Positions 30,365 to 40,931 of a stretch of DNA of 64,000 bases are shown here, in pieces (position 1 is the first letter of the stretch; every line of letters begins with the position of its first letter). Location of the stretch: the NCBI GenBank assembly GCA_001661245.1, contig KV454012.1:150684-214683 (forward strand). The letters are read 5' to 3'. The stretch is from Pachysolen tannophilus NRRL Y-2460. Taxonomy: Eukaryota > Ascomycota > Pichiomycetes > Alaninales > Pachysolenaceae. The notes under the pieces were generated by a model. It saw nothing but the letters and a program-made list of their open reading frames with translations, did not search any database and was not told the DNA's origin. The position numbers and the translations under genes are program-made.

Positions 30365-31567
30365 ATGGTTTATCTGGCCGCTGCGAAAAGGGTGGTAACA
30401 CGTATGGTTGTTAAGGACTTTAAAGTTAGTTGTTTACCCAGGTATTGTTTAACATTTAGAAGAAGTAATAGCAGCCTTTCCCGAGGACAATTAGAAAATG
30501 GGCGTAAGATTACAACTTCAAAAGTACCAAAGGCTTCAAAAGCTGCACCTTTGAATCAGAATTTGAGAAGGACTGATAGTATTCCACTTCTTGATATATC
30601 GAAATGTAATGACCAAGGTTTTTATGATTATGAGGGCAAGCATTATGAATTATTGGTTTGCACAACCATATCGACATGTGAATCTTATGATTTACCCAAA
30701 TCTGTGGAATTACTTCGTAATGCTGGGTTTCCAAATACACAGATATTAATACCCAATGAGGCGATTCATTTGAAATATCCAAGTTCCCTGGTTAAATCTG
30801 GTAGTGATGTGTTGATCTTAAGCTCTGGAACAATAATTGCGTTTGGATTAGATGAAAAAACTGTGATGGATGAAATCTTTCCTCTACTTAAGGATTCCAT
30901 GATTACTCCTTATAATCCTCAAAGTGAAGATATGGATTACATTGAAATTAATGAAAACCAGAGCCAAGCCACTGAGGGGAAAAATAATAATGAAAATGGA
31001 TCATTTATGGATGGTGATATCATTTGTATCAGAGGTTCAACTGAAAATGAAAGATTATTGGATAAGACAGCTTTTGCATTTGGACTCTCAAGATCTACCA
31101 GATTAGCAATTTTAGAAAGTTCTTTAGAACAGCAAATTCCCTTGACCAGAAAATCAACTGAAGAATTATGCGCTGGTAGGAAATTAAGAGTTAATGGTAC
31201 TGAAGTGTTACGATCAATTGGAAAATTATTATTATTAAGAGGTAAATTGAATTTATACTCTGAGTTGATAGAAACACCAGATTTATATTGGTCTGAACCT
31301 AATTTGGAGAAAATATACAGAGACATTTCAAGAAACTTGGATATTTCTCCAAGAATCAATATTTTAAACAGAAAGCTAGATTATGCCACTGATGAATCTC
31401 GAGCAGTTTTGGCAACACTAAATGAAGAAAAAGCAGTAAGATTAGAATGGATTATTATTTATTTAATTATGGTTGAAGTCCTGTTTGAAACTTTCCATTT
31501 CTATGAAAGATATGGACGTAAAAAAAGTAATGAGGACAAAAACGACAAATTGTTGGAAGATGATTAG
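30365..31567 (+). CDS. RMND1/Mrx10-like mitochondrial protein (DUF155)
   Basis: The protein has 400 residues. The N-terminus is Arg/Lys-rich and hydroxylated with few acids (MVYLAAAKRVVTRMVV, then FRRSNSSLSRG), like a mitochondrial presequence. The DUF155 core includes DVLILSSGTIIAFGLDEKTV, FGLSRSTRLAILE, LLLRGKLNLYSELIETPDLYW and ISRNLDISPRINILNRKLDY. LEWIIIYLIMVEV forms a C-terminal membrane anchor. This is the RMND1 family pattern. Yeast Mrx10 (YDR282C, 414 residues) is the likely counterpart and is linked to mitochondrial translation. The related Rmd1/Rmd8 proteins share the domain but have a different N-terminus. Confidence 0.82.
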   Translation: MVYLAAAKRVVTRMVVKDFKVSCLPRYCLTFRRSNSSLSRGQLENGRKITTSKVPKASKAAPLNQNLRRTDSIPLLDISKCNDQGFYDYEGKHYELLVCTTISTCESYDLPKSVELLRNAGFPNTQILIPNEAIHLKYPSSLVKSGSDVLILSSGTIIAFGLDEKTVMDEIFPLLKDSMITPYNPQSEDMDYIEINENQSQATEGKNNNENGSFMDGDIICIRGSTENERLLDKTAFAFGLSRSTRLAILESSLEQQIPLTRKSTEELCAGRKLRVNGTEVLRSIGKLLLLRGKLNLYSELIETPDLYWSEPNLEKIYRDISRNLDISPRINILNRKLDYATDESRAVLATLNEEKAVRLEWIIIYLIMVEVLFETFHFYERYGRKKSNEDKNDKLLEDD

Positions 31568-31733
31568 TTGCTCATATCCTCTTAATAGAAACTCCTTGTA
31601 TATAGTTTACAACTTTTTTTTTTGTCAAATTGGATTCAATACCGACTATATATATAAAAATTCATATATATTAATTAATATTTATATAATATCTCTATTT
31701 ATCACTAAAAAATGAGAAATTGCAAAAAAATAT

Positions 31734-33585
31734 TCATTCATTGGTTCTTTTCATGGTAGCATGTAACTTATATTCTCTGATAAAGCAACCACTCAAGTAA
31801 CCCACCGTGATGGTGATAAAACTCCACCAAAAAGTGGCAATGCAAGCATTAGAATAACTGTCCCGAATTAAAGCCTTTGACCATTCTGGTGCTTTATCAA
31901 CATATTCTGAGCTACGAAAAGCTTTTGAGATAATTTTCAAAACCGTGGATTTATCAACGTCTATGGGTACATTTTCCATAAGGTTATGAGTCAAATTAGA
32001 ATACAATTTTTTTTGGAAAATAGCCGATCCAATTGAGACTCCCAAAGTTGAACCAGTAGCTCTGAACGCATATTGAATTGAAGTTGTCGAAGCCTGTTGC
32101 TCTGGAGTAACTGCAGATATCAAGGCCAATAGACTAATTGTCAACATTGATGAATAACCAATTCCTGGTATAACCGTCAAAGAATATTGTCCAATAACAC
32201 TTATGGAGGGATTTATAAAACATAACCGCAAGACTCCACAAACAGATACTAAACCAATACAAATATTTAAATTTTTGTAACGACCAGTTTTACGCATATA
32301 TATTCCAGAGCCTAAGGAACCAATAGCAATACTGAAAAAATTTGGAACAAATCTTAACCCAGTTTGAGTTGAATTTAATCCCAAGACAGAGCTAAACCAT
32401 ACTGGAATGTAGTAAAAATAAGAGAATGTACCCATTGTGAAAAACCAGTTTGCCAACGAACAAGCCAAGACACTTCTATTTGCGAGTAATCTGACAGGAA
32501 GAGTTGGCTGTTCAGCAATGTTAGCCTCTACATAACAAAATGCAACTAGTGCTGCTACTGAAGTTGCAACAAGCACTTTGAAAAACAAACTATCATATGC
32601 AATATCGGAACCCCCAAACGAGGCTGCAGATAAGATTCCTATTAATGCAATCACCAACAAGGATGAACCTAAGAAATCAACTTTCTTAAGCTTTTCCCAA
32701 ATGTCATGTCCTTGGAGACCTCTTCCTGGAGAATCTTTTGGTAATTCCATAAAGAAGTAAATTAACAGCAGCCCAATTAGAGCTAGAGGAACTTGGAAAA
32801 TGAAAACCCACTTCCATCCGTATCTATCAGCTATCAAACCACCTAGAACACCTCCAGAAGCACTACCAAGTCCAAAAAACAAATTCCCAATTCCTTGGTA
32901 AAGACCTCTAAATTTTTGATGATTTGTTAATAAAAGAACAGATATATATATATTAGAAAAAAAAAAACAATTTCAATTTTTTGTAGACTTACCTTTTACG
33001 AAGAGACACTAAATCACTCATAGCAACTGTTCCAAGAGATGTCATTCCACCACCACCAATACCCGTTATAAATCTACCAACTATCAATGGGAACAAAGAT
33101 CCCGATATTCCACAAAGAATACAACCCAATGCAAAGCAAAAATTACATAATAAAATCAATTCTTTTCTTCCAAATATATCTGATAATTTACCAAATAATG
33201 GCTGGAAAGCACTACATGACAAGAGATAACTTGTAGCAATCCATGAGGACTGTGGTAAGCAATTCAAATCAGAAGAAATCACCGTTAAAAGTGTAGTAAC
33301 AACTGTGGTATCCAACGCAGAAAGATAAGAACCCATAAAAATTGAACCTGCAATAATATATAATTTTTTCTTTGGAACGGCATAACCTTCATCATCGTCT
33401 TCACCATCCAGCTGCTCAGAAGCAACGCTACCATATACCTCGCCTCCAGCACCATCCTGCTGGTCCTCATCTCTTAAAAACTCATTTGCCAAATTATTAG
33501 CTATTATACCGGCCTCAGCACTCGATGAATCATTAACCACATTAACCTTGGAGTCCAATAATGAACTTGCCTCAGAAACTTCCAT
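31734..33585 (-). CDS. MFS transporter, Vba-type (basic amino acid permease-like), spliced copy A
   Basis: Exon 1 is 32993-33585 and exon 2 is 31734-32907, giving 588 residues. It has a 14-span DHA2-like layout: acidic N-terminal tail of about 75 residues, then SALDTTVVTTLLTVISSDL, a GKLSDIFGRK loop, GRFITGIGGGGMTSLGT and DLVSLRKR. The intron falls at LRKR/GLYQG. The copy at 36417-38162 reads straight through at the same point (LRKRGLFQG), which confirms the join. Yeast Vba1/Vba2 (vacuolar uptake of Lys, His, Arg) share these motifs; Azr1/Sge1-type pumps are alternatives. Divergent from the Asi-like ligase gene, with a 473-bp spacer. Confidence 0.85.
32908..32992 (-). other. Intron of Vba-type copy A
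   Basis: This 85-nt intron has donor GTAAGT, a candidate branch TATTAAC and acceptor TTTAG. It is phase 2 within an Arg codon. The paralogue at 36417 has no intron here. Confidence 0.9.
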
Positions 33586-34058
33586 AGTGATTTATGTTTC
33601 ACAACTATCTTTTTGTTTTTTTTTTTCCAAGAAAAAAAATTTCAAAAACCAACTATTAAAACTTCTCACCAACACATCTATCAAATCAGCTCCCAAGCTT
33701 CACCGAGCGATAAACACAAGTCTCAATATAAAAATAATTCACTCTTTAGTCTTCATATCATATCTATTAATCTTCCGGCCTTTAAATTCCGAGAAACACT
33801 TTTATTTTTCGCGGAGAAGATTGTACGGAAACGGAGAAAAGTTTAGTTTCCATAAAGGAGGAACTTATGTAAAAATCTTCTCCGTTTGGTTTCCGTTTTT
33901 TTCTTCTGTTTCGTATTTGCTGTAAAAGAAAAAGCCTGTTATCTCGGAATTGTTTAATAATTATAGATAACTAACTAATTAAAGTAAGAAAGATTGGAGA
34001 ATTGTTTTAAAGTTGGTGGTTGAGTGTGGTTTTTTTTCTATTTATGGAATAATTGAGG
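33586..34058. promoter_or_regulatory. Divergent promoter, Vba-type copy A / Asi-like ligase
   Basis: The region 33812-33884 holds CGGAGAA twice and a facing TTCTCCG within AAAATCTTCTCCG, plus ACGGAAAC/GTTTCCGT half-sites forming an imperfect inverted repeat. The same 13-mer occurs upstream of VPS11. Short frames here are not credible. Confidence 0.5.
33812..33895. promoter_or_regulatory. Inverted CGGAGAA ... TTCTCCG cluster
   Basis: CGGAGAA at 33812-33818 and 33832-33838, TTCTCCG at 33878-33884. ACGGAAAC before and TTTCCGT after extend the symmetry. Shares AAAATCTTCTCCG with 13289-13301. Confidence 0.4.
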
Positions 34059-36104
34059 ATGGTGCTGGATACTAGGGAGTCTCCGATGTTTATAGTGAGG
34101 TTTGTTCGTAAAGTGGCTGATTCGATAAGAGAGCAGGCGAAAGAACCAGATTCACCAAGTCAAAGATCTGGGTCTATGTTAAGTTATTGTATTTCTCCAT
34201 TTGCTGCGATATGTATGAGTACAGCTATTATATTAAATCGGATTATGGTTTTTGCTTCAACAAGATCCCAAAAGAAATTACCCTTGTTGAGTAAGATAGT
34301 TTTGAGAAGTATTGCTCTTTATTTGTTATTCAGAGGAAGTTATGGAGTACTAGTTGCTTTTAAACTGTATGCACCAGAGAATGATATCATTAATAAACTT
34401 ATAGTACCATCATCATATTTTAAGTATAATTATGAAGAATTTAAAGAGTTATCATTTTTAGGGGTTTCTTATTCACCAACGAATTCATTTTTGGATTTAA
34501 CAAATCCTTCAAAAGAAGTACTTGAAAAAGGTCCTTCACCTTCAGTTTTAAAACCTCTTTATTTATCCCTATGTTTGGGTCAAATTATTGAAACTTTTAT
34601 AGCGGTAACAAATGGGAATGATCCCACAGTGGAAAATGGGTTGACTTTGTTTGAATATTCTTTGGCTTTCCAAGAAGTTCAAAGTGCAGATGTTACATCT
34701 TATGAATTATTAATAATATCATTGGTTGCACTTTCAAATCAGGTAATTATTCATTTATTAAATTTGTTGAATCTTCAACGTTATAGATTAATTCCATCAA
34801 CTTTTATTGGATCATTTGCTTTAACTTTTTATTTCTTAAGCATCATCAATGGACGTATCTTGTATTTCCCATTCATCGTTATAATGGGGTATTTACCACA
34901 GTTGTTCACAGTGGTAGTCATTGCTTTATGTTTATTAATATTTGTATTAGCAGCAATCTTTAAAGGTTCACTTAGAGATTTAACTTTTTTCAAATTAACA
35001 CATAACCTTTCAAGTTTAAATATTTTGATGGATGATGATTTTTATACTGCTTTACTGAATTTAGGTACATTTGTTATTACTGCCGCTGGAAGAGCAAGAT
35101 ATACTAAAGAGCTTTCTGATGTAACATTGACTGAATCTACTTGGTTAGAAAATAATTTATCGTCAGCTACAATTTTGAAAAAATTAACAGGATATTCAAA
35201 TAAATTAGAATTACCTCCAGAGTTACTGAATGTAAAATCAAAAACTTCAAAAAGAAAAGGCTCCATCATGATTAAAAAAATGAGAAAAGCAGTAACTCTT
35301 TGGAATAATTTTATGGAAGTTATAATTTCCATTTGTAAAAATAGCGAACCAAAGTTTGTTAGAGATGAAAAAGATGACCATAACGATGATAATCAGGAAT
35401 ATAATCACCGGTCCTTGGTAAATAAAAATGGTAATAATGAAGGATTTGATTTCATAGAAGAAGATAATTCTCCAAATTATATCATACAAGATAATAATGA
35501 TTCAGATTCAGATCTCTTGGAATATGATAGTGGTTATGAAAGTGACTATAATAATATTGAACAACAATTGCCAGTCATGACACCTGGTGAAAGTAACCCT
35601 CCAAGTATAAATATTCACTCTCTGGCATCTCGTCAAAGACATTTAGATGTCATTGGCAAACGGGAGACCACAAACCAACATACGAATCCTTTGGTGGAAC
35701 TCATCAATTCTCCTGATGATTTATTGTCTTTATTTTCTTCCAATAATGATGATAGCCAATTACTTTCTGGGGAGAATTTTAGAATTTTGAAAGCGCACTT
35801 AACCAAAAATGAGTTCAAACCTTTAACAAGATCCATGTTCAACAATAATGATTTTGAACAAACTAACAAGCTAATCGACTTGATTGGTCAGCATAGAAAA
35901 GTGAATTCAGAAACATCTAGTGATGATGAACTGTTTTGTAAATGTGTTATTTGTCAGGTTAATCCAAGGCAGATAATACTTTGGCCTTGCAAATGTTTTG
36001 CAATCTGCGAGAGTTGCAGAATGTCTTTGGTAGTTAGGGATTTTAATGACTGTGTTTGTTGTAGGGGTAAAGTAGAAGGTTACAGTAAAATTTACATTCC
36101 ATAA
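34059..36104 (+). CDS. Asi1/Asi3-like inner-nuclear-membrane RING ubiquitin ligase
   Basis: The protein has 681 residues. I start at the ATG at 34059; the frame reaches upstream only to a TTG. Several membrane segments lie in the first 320 residues (for example FPFIVIMGYLPQLFTVVVIA). An acidic Asn/Asp-rich linker follows, and a C-terminal RING: CKCVICQVNPRQIILWPCKC, then CESCR and CVCCRGKVEGYSKIYIP. This architecture matches yeast Asi1 (624) and Asi3 (676). With Asi2 they degrade latent Stp1/Stp2 that leaks into the nucleus, and some mislocalised membrane proteins. Thus they keep amino-acid permease genes off without inducer. The gene lies between two Vba-type amino-acid transporter-like genes. 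Asi1 versus Asi3 cannot be separated here. Confidence 0.85.
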   Translation: MVLDTRESPMFIVRFVRKVADSIREQAKEPDSPSQRSGSMLSYCISPFAAICMSTAIILNRIMVFASTRSQKKLPLLSKIVLRSIALYLLFRGSYGVLVAFKLYAPENDIINKLIVPSSYFKYNYEEFKELSFLGVSYSPTNSFLDLTNPSKEVLEKGPSPSVLKPLYLSLCLGQIIETFIAVTNGNDPTVENGLTLFEYSLAFQEVQSADVTSYELLIISLVALSNQVIIHLLNLLNLQRYRLIPSTFIGSFALTFYFLSIINGRILYFPFIVIMGYLPQLFTVVVIALCLLIFVLAAIFKGSLRDLTFFKLTHNLSSLNILMDDDFYTALLNLGTFVITAAGRARYTKELSDVTLTESTWLENNLSSATILKKLTGYSNKLELPPELLNVKSKTSKRKGSIMIKKMRKAVTLWNNFMEVIISICKNSEPKFVRDEKDDHNDDNQEYNHRSLVNKNGNNEGFDFIEEDNSPNYIIQDNNDSDSDLLEYDSGYESDYNNIEQQLPVMTPGESNPPSINIHSLASRQRHLDVIGKRETTNQHTNPLVELINSPDDLLSLFSSNNDDSQLLSGENFRILKAHLTKNEFKPLTRSMFNNNDFEQTNKLIDLIGQHRKVNSETSSDDELFCKCVICQVNPRQIILWPCKCFAICESCRMSLVVRDFNDCVCCRGKVEGYSKIYIP

Positions 36105-36416
36105 ACTTTTCGAATGTATTGATGTGGTATTGCATAAGTAAAGCTTATTTTTTGGGTTGAAATTTTTTTTTTTTTTTTCGTTTGAAAGGTATTTATGAGG
36201 TATAGTTCAGATGAAGTATTTTGATATATATATGTTTTATTGTTATTAACGAATAACATGGGTTATCTGCATGATTTATACTTAACCTTAGCCGATCACC
36301 AACCTCTAAAGACTCTATTTAGAACCCTATTTAATTACGCATATTTATTAAAAATAAACGTTGCATATATAAAAGCCATAAAAACCAAATTGTTTTTTTT
36401 TTTTTTTTTTTTTTAA
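36105..36416. other. Convergent 3' spacer with long T-runs
   Basis: Between the Asi-like and Vba-type copy B stops. T-runs lie at about 36164-36178 and 36391-36414. No gene seen. Confidence 0.6.
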
Positions 36417-38162
36417 TCATTTCCGAGATAATCCTGAATGTAATTGATGTTCCTCGATATTAGTGCAGCATATATATCCCAAGATGATCACAACTAAACC
36501 AAACCAAAAACTAGCATGGCAACCAGCACCATAACTGTCTCTAATCAGTTGCACAGACCATTCAGGAGCGATTTTCATATACTCAGCACTTTCCATAGCC
36601 TTCAGAACAATTTTAGCAATATCAACATCTGGAGATGGAACAACTTTTGATATATTAGAGAACAAAGCATTTTCTAAACGGTGCTGGAAAATTGCTGAGC
36701 TTATAGATAGTCCTAATGTAGATCCTACTGCTCTAAATGCATATTGAATCGAAGTTGTTGAAGCCTGGTAATGTACTGGAACTGATGCTATTAAAGCTGA
36801 AAGACTTACCGTTAAAACTGTTGCATATCCAAAAGTTGGTAAAGAAAGGAGAAAAAATTGGTAGAAAGTATCAATTTTTGGTGTAATAAAGCAAATAAGA
36901 AAAATTCCAATAACTGAAACAAATCCAGTTATTTTTGTAAAATTTAAATATTTTCCTGTTTTTTTCATATACATACCTGAAAGTACTGAAGCCAGAGATG
37001 CAACAAAAAAATTTGGAATCATTCTTAAACCACTTTGTGTAGCATCAAGGCTTAATACCGTTGTAAAATATACTGGGACATAATATAATACACCAAAGAT
37101 TGCCATAGTATAAAACCAATTTGAAAGAGCGCAAAATAAGACAGATTTATCTGCTAAGAGATGCACAGGGATTGTTGGTTCTTTTGAAATGTATAATTCA
37201 ACATAACCAAATGATAATAAGGTAGCACCGGAAAAAACACATAATGTTATGAATATAGAGCCATTATAAGGAATATCCTTACCTCCAAAAGCAGCTGCTG
37301 ATATAATACCTGTTAATGATAGAACTAATAAAGTTGAACCTAAAAAATCGATTTTTTTAACTTTACTAATCATATCATGTCCTTGAACACCGAGTCCTTG
37401 GGATCCTTCAGGTAGTTTTAAAAATAAAATGATTAAAGTTGCTCCAATTATAGCTAATGGAGCTTGAAATATAAAAACCCATCTCCAACCAAAATTATCA
37501 GCTACTAAACCACCAATTAATCCACCAGAGGAAGCGCCAATGGCAAAGAAAATGTTTGCGAAACCTTGAAATAACCCTCTTTTACGAAGCGAGACTAAAT
37601 CGCTCATTGTAATAGTTCCTAAAGTTGTCATACCACCTCCTCCTATTCCACTTATAAATCTACCTATAACCAATGGCCATAAAGAATTTGAAAATCCACA
37701 TATTAAACATCCAACTGCAAATGAAAAATCGCATACTAAAAGCATTGTCTTCCTACCAAAGATATCTGATAATTTACCAAACAATGGTTGAAAAGCACTA
37801 CAGGATAATAAATAACTTGTACCTATAAGCGACATTCTAGGTAATGCATCTATATCAGAGGCAATAACAGTCAATAACGTAGTTACAACCGTAGTATCTA
37901 ATGCAGATAAATATGCACACATCATAATTGAAGACATGATAAACCATAACCTTGGTGGGGGCACTGCATATTCATCATCCTCAAGCCCTTCACCATTTTC
38001 GCCATCCAAAGAACCAGTTTCAACAGCTCCATAATTAGGTTCTTGCGTCAACTCATTAGCTATAACTCCCGGAACCGCTGATGAAGCATCATTTATAATC
38101 GTCGGTGAAAAAGTCGGCTTCAAACCCAATAAAGATTCTGTTTCTTCATGATCCGAGTGCAT
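36417..38162 (-). CDS. MFS transporter, Vba-type (basic amino acid permease-like), intronless copy B
   Basis: This 581-residue paralogue of copy A runs without interruption. It has an acidic N-terminal tail (DSDHEETES-like start, LVANELTQEP region), then SALDTTVVTTLLTVIASDI, GKLSDIFGRK, GRFISGIGGGGMTTLGT and MSDLVSLRKRGLFQGFAN. FRAVGSTLGLSISSAIFQ lies near the C-terminus and is matched by FRATGSTLGVSIGSAIFQ in copy A. It is predicted to have 14 spans, with the Vba1/Vba2 group the best guess for function, at the vacuole. The two copies flank the Asi-like gene, suggesting tandem duplication with the ligase gene between them. It is transcribed away from TUB2 with CGG-rich promoter motifs. Confidence 0.88.
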   Translation of the reverse strand: MHSDHEETESLLGLKPTFSPTIINDASSAVPGVIANELTQEPNYGAVETGSLDGENGEGLEDDEYAVPPPRLWFIMSSIMMCAYLSALDTTVVTTLLTVIASDIDALPRMSLIGTSYLLSCSAFQPLFGKLSDIFGRKTMLLVCDFSFAVGCLICGFSNSLWPLVIGRFISGIGGGGMTTLGTITMSDLVSLRKRGLFQGFANIFFAIGASSGGLIGGLVADNFGWRWVFIFQAPLAIIGATLIILFLKLPEGSQGLGVQGHDMISKVKKIDFLGSTLLVLSLTGIISAAAFGGKDIPYNGSIFITLCVFSGATLLSFGYVELYISKEPTIPVHLLADKSVLFCALSNWFYTMAIFGVLYYVPVYFTTVLSLDATQSGLRMIPNFFVASLASVLSGMYMKKTGKYLNFTKITGFVSVIGIFLICFITPKIDTFYQFFLLSLPTFGYATVLTVSLSALIASVPVHYQASTTSIQYAFRAVGSTLGLSISSAIFQHRLENALFSNISKVVPSPDVDIAKIVLKAMESAEYMKIAPEWSVQLIRDSYGAGCHASFWFGLVVIILGYICCTNIEEHQLHSGLSRK

Positions 38163-38839
38163 ATTACTTTCAAGACCTCTAAGAAAACGATCGAAATGAA
38201 TAATATTGAATAATTAATAAAATAGATCTAATCTACTCAAACTGTGTTTAACACACTTTCTATATATATTTATGGCGCTTATCTGCTTTCATCTATTTCT
38301 GTTTCCGTCCAATATCCGGTCCCTTTCTCGGTTCGGTCCGGTTATTAAGTCGGTATGTTTTGATTAAACTAGTTTGCAACACTAAGAGAAACATAGAGAT
38401 ATATATATAAAATTAATAGAAAAGAATATAAATACAATCTTGTAAATCTAATGAAATAATATTAAATAAAAGAGAGTGAGAAAGGAAAAAAAAAAAGATT
38501 GGAAAGGTATATATTTTGTATCAAGTACGGTAATACTTGATATAGACTATACAGTACAGTACTGTCGTGTATTCTTTCCCAGCCAAACGTTACCCTGTTT
38601 TGTCTCGTTTCGCATTCTTTTTTTCTTTTTTTTTGTTTTTTTTTTTGTTTTGTTTACTTTTTTTTCCTAAAACAGCGAATTTTAATTGTTTATACAAGTT
38701 TAAAAATTAGTGTTAAAATCTATCTTTAATAAACCAATATTAACAATTTATATATAACTATAAATATTATTGGTAGAGACCCCAGTATATTTTTCTTATT
38801 ATACCCTTGAAGAATAGAAGTTAATATTATTAGAAAACA
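38163..38839. promoter_or_regulatory. Divergent promoter, Vba-type copy B / TUB2
   Basis: The MFS side has CGG-triplet-rich sequence at about 38308-38355 (CCGTCC, ATCCGGTCC, TCGGTTCGGTCCGG, GTCGG), suggestive of zinc-cluster factor sites. ACAGTACTGT, a 10-bp palindrome, lies near 38558-38568. T-runs at 38618-38668. The 64-residue plus-strand frame here is spurious. Confidence 0.5.
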
Positions 38840-40551
38840 ATGAGAGAGATTGTAAGTGATTGATATTTAAAATAGATTTGGTTTCTTTAATCTTTTTTTT
38901 TGTTTTGAAAACAATAAAAGAAGGATATATATATATATATATAATTTTTTTCATTGGCGTTTAAATTATGGTATACTAACTGAGCTTAAAATTATTTTGA
39001 TTATAGATTCATTTATCAACTGGTCAATGTGGTAACCAAATAGTAAGTTGAAACTGAAGGCTGTTAAATGAAGGAAAGCGATGATAAATTATAATAAAAA
39101 TAATAATCATAATAATTAAAAAATTTTTTTATTTGTTTTTGTTTTTATATTGATCAAGAGATAACCGCGCGTTTACTTTAACGCTGAATATTTATAATTA
39201 TTAGCGCTTCCCAGAATCCTTGTTGTTGGACTTTGTTACTAACATAACTCTTGTTTAGGGTGCTGCTTTTTGGCAAACAATTTGTGGTGAACATGGTTTA
39301 GATAATGAAGGAAATTATCATGGTGATAATGAAAATCAAAGATCTAGATTAAACGTTTATTTTAACGAGGCTAATAGTGGTAAATACGTTCCAAGAGCTG
39401 TATTAGTTGATTTGGAACCAGGAACTATCGATGCAGTAAGATCTTCCTCTCTTGGTAATTTATTTAGACCTGATAATTATATTTATGGCCAATCTTCTGC
39501 TGGTAATGTTTGGGCTAAAGGTCATTATACTGAAGGTGCAGAATTAGTAGATTCAGTCTTGGATGTTGTTAGAAGAGAAGCTGAAGGTTGTGATTCTTTA
39601 CAAGGTTTCCAAATCACTCATTCGTTAGGTGGTGGTACTGGTTCAGGTATGGGTACTTTATTAATTGCTAAAATTAGAGAAGAATTTCCAGATAGAATGA
39701 TGGCAACATTCTCAGTTGTTCCATCTCCAAAAGTTTCTGATACAGTTGTTGAACCATATAATGCTACTTTATCTGTACATCAATTAGTTGAAAATGCAGA
39801 TGAAACTTTCTGTATTGATAATGAAGCTTTATATGATATTTGTATGAAAACTTTAAAATTACCTCAACCAAGTTATGATGAATTAAATCATTTAGTTTCT
39901 TCAGTAATGTCAGGTGTTACTACTTCATTACGTTATCCAGGTCAATTAAATTCTGATTTAAGAAAATTAGCAGTTAATTTGGTTCCATTTCCAAGATTAC
40001 ATTTTTTCATGGTAGGTTATGCTCCATTAACTTCATTAGGTTCTCAATCTTTTAGATCATTAACCGTTCCTGAATTAACACAACAAATGTTTGATGCTAA
40101 AAATATGATGGCTGCATCTGATCCAAGACATGGTCGTTACTTAACAGTTGCTGCCTTCTTTAGAGGTAAAGTTTCTGTTAAAGAAGTTGAAGATGAAATG
40201 CATAAAGTTCAAACTAGAAATTCTGCTTATTTTGTTGAATGGATTCCAAATAATGTTCAAACTGCTGTTTGTTCAGTTCCACCAACAGATGTTGATATGT
40301 CAGCTACATTTATTGGTAATTCAACTTCTATTCAAGAATTATTTAGAAGAGTAGGTGATCAATTTAGTGCCATGTTTAGAAGAAAAGCTTTCTTACATTG
40401 GTATACTTCTGAAGGTATGGATGAAATGGAATTTACAGAAGCAGAATCTAATATGAATGATTTGGTCAGTGAGTACCAACAATATCAAGATGCAGGTGAT
40501 GACGATGAAGAATTAGATTACGCAGATGAGGCTCCAATGGAAGAAATCTAA
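38840..40551 (+). CDS. TUB2: Beta-tubulin (two introns)
   Basis: This is the beta subunit of microtubules. Exons: 38840-38851 (MREI), 39007-39042 ([12 protein letters not shown]) and 39259-40551, for 446 residues. Splicing yields the canonical start [20 protein letters not shown]. Donors are GTAAGT in both cases, branches TACTAAC at 38974-38980 and 39237-39243, acceptors TATAG and TTTAG. The nucleotide-binding GGGTGSG loop is present. E198 and F200 of the benzimidazole region look wild type (ADETFC). The acidic C-terminal tail ends EAPMEEI. C. albicans TUB2 also has two introns near its 5' end. Codon use is strongly biased to TTA, GGT and AGA, as expected of high expression. Confidence 0.98.
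38852..39006 (+). other. TUB2 intron 1
   Basis: This 155-nt intron follows the fourth codon. GTAAGT donor, TACTAAC branch at 38974-38980, TATAG acceptor. Confidence 0.95.
39043..39258 (+). other. TUB2 intron 2
   Basis: This 216-nt intron has donor GTAAGT, branch TACTAAC at 39237-39243 and acceptor TTTAG. Phase 0 after Ile16. Confidence 0.95.
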
Positions 40552-40931
40552 TTCTAATTTTTTTTTCAATAATTTTATTTTTTTATTTTTCTTTTAATTT
40601 TTTTCTTTTATTCTTTTTTCATCGTTTATCAAAAAAATTTTTTCCTCTGGTCGTTGTTGTTGTTGTTGTTGTTGCTGTTTTTAGTTACTTTTTTATTTTT
40701 ATTTTTTTTTTATTTTTTATTATGATTATAATTATATTTTGCGTGTAATCCTCCCCCTTTATATATACTTTAGACATTATGGTACATTATAGTATGGTAT
40801 GGTACAGTATGGTACGGATCCAGAGAATGGAGGTAGATTTTACAAATTATATTCTACGCGTCAGTTCTGTTCTATGATATGGATGTAAGAAAGTTTTATT
40901 TTTGTCTGAGTTGTCGAAATGATCAAAATTG
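40552..40931. other. Convergent 3' spacer
   Basis: T-rich, with (GTT)n at about 40653-40675 and repeats of GTATGGTA/GTACGG at 40779-40820. No gene seen. Confidence 0.6.
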
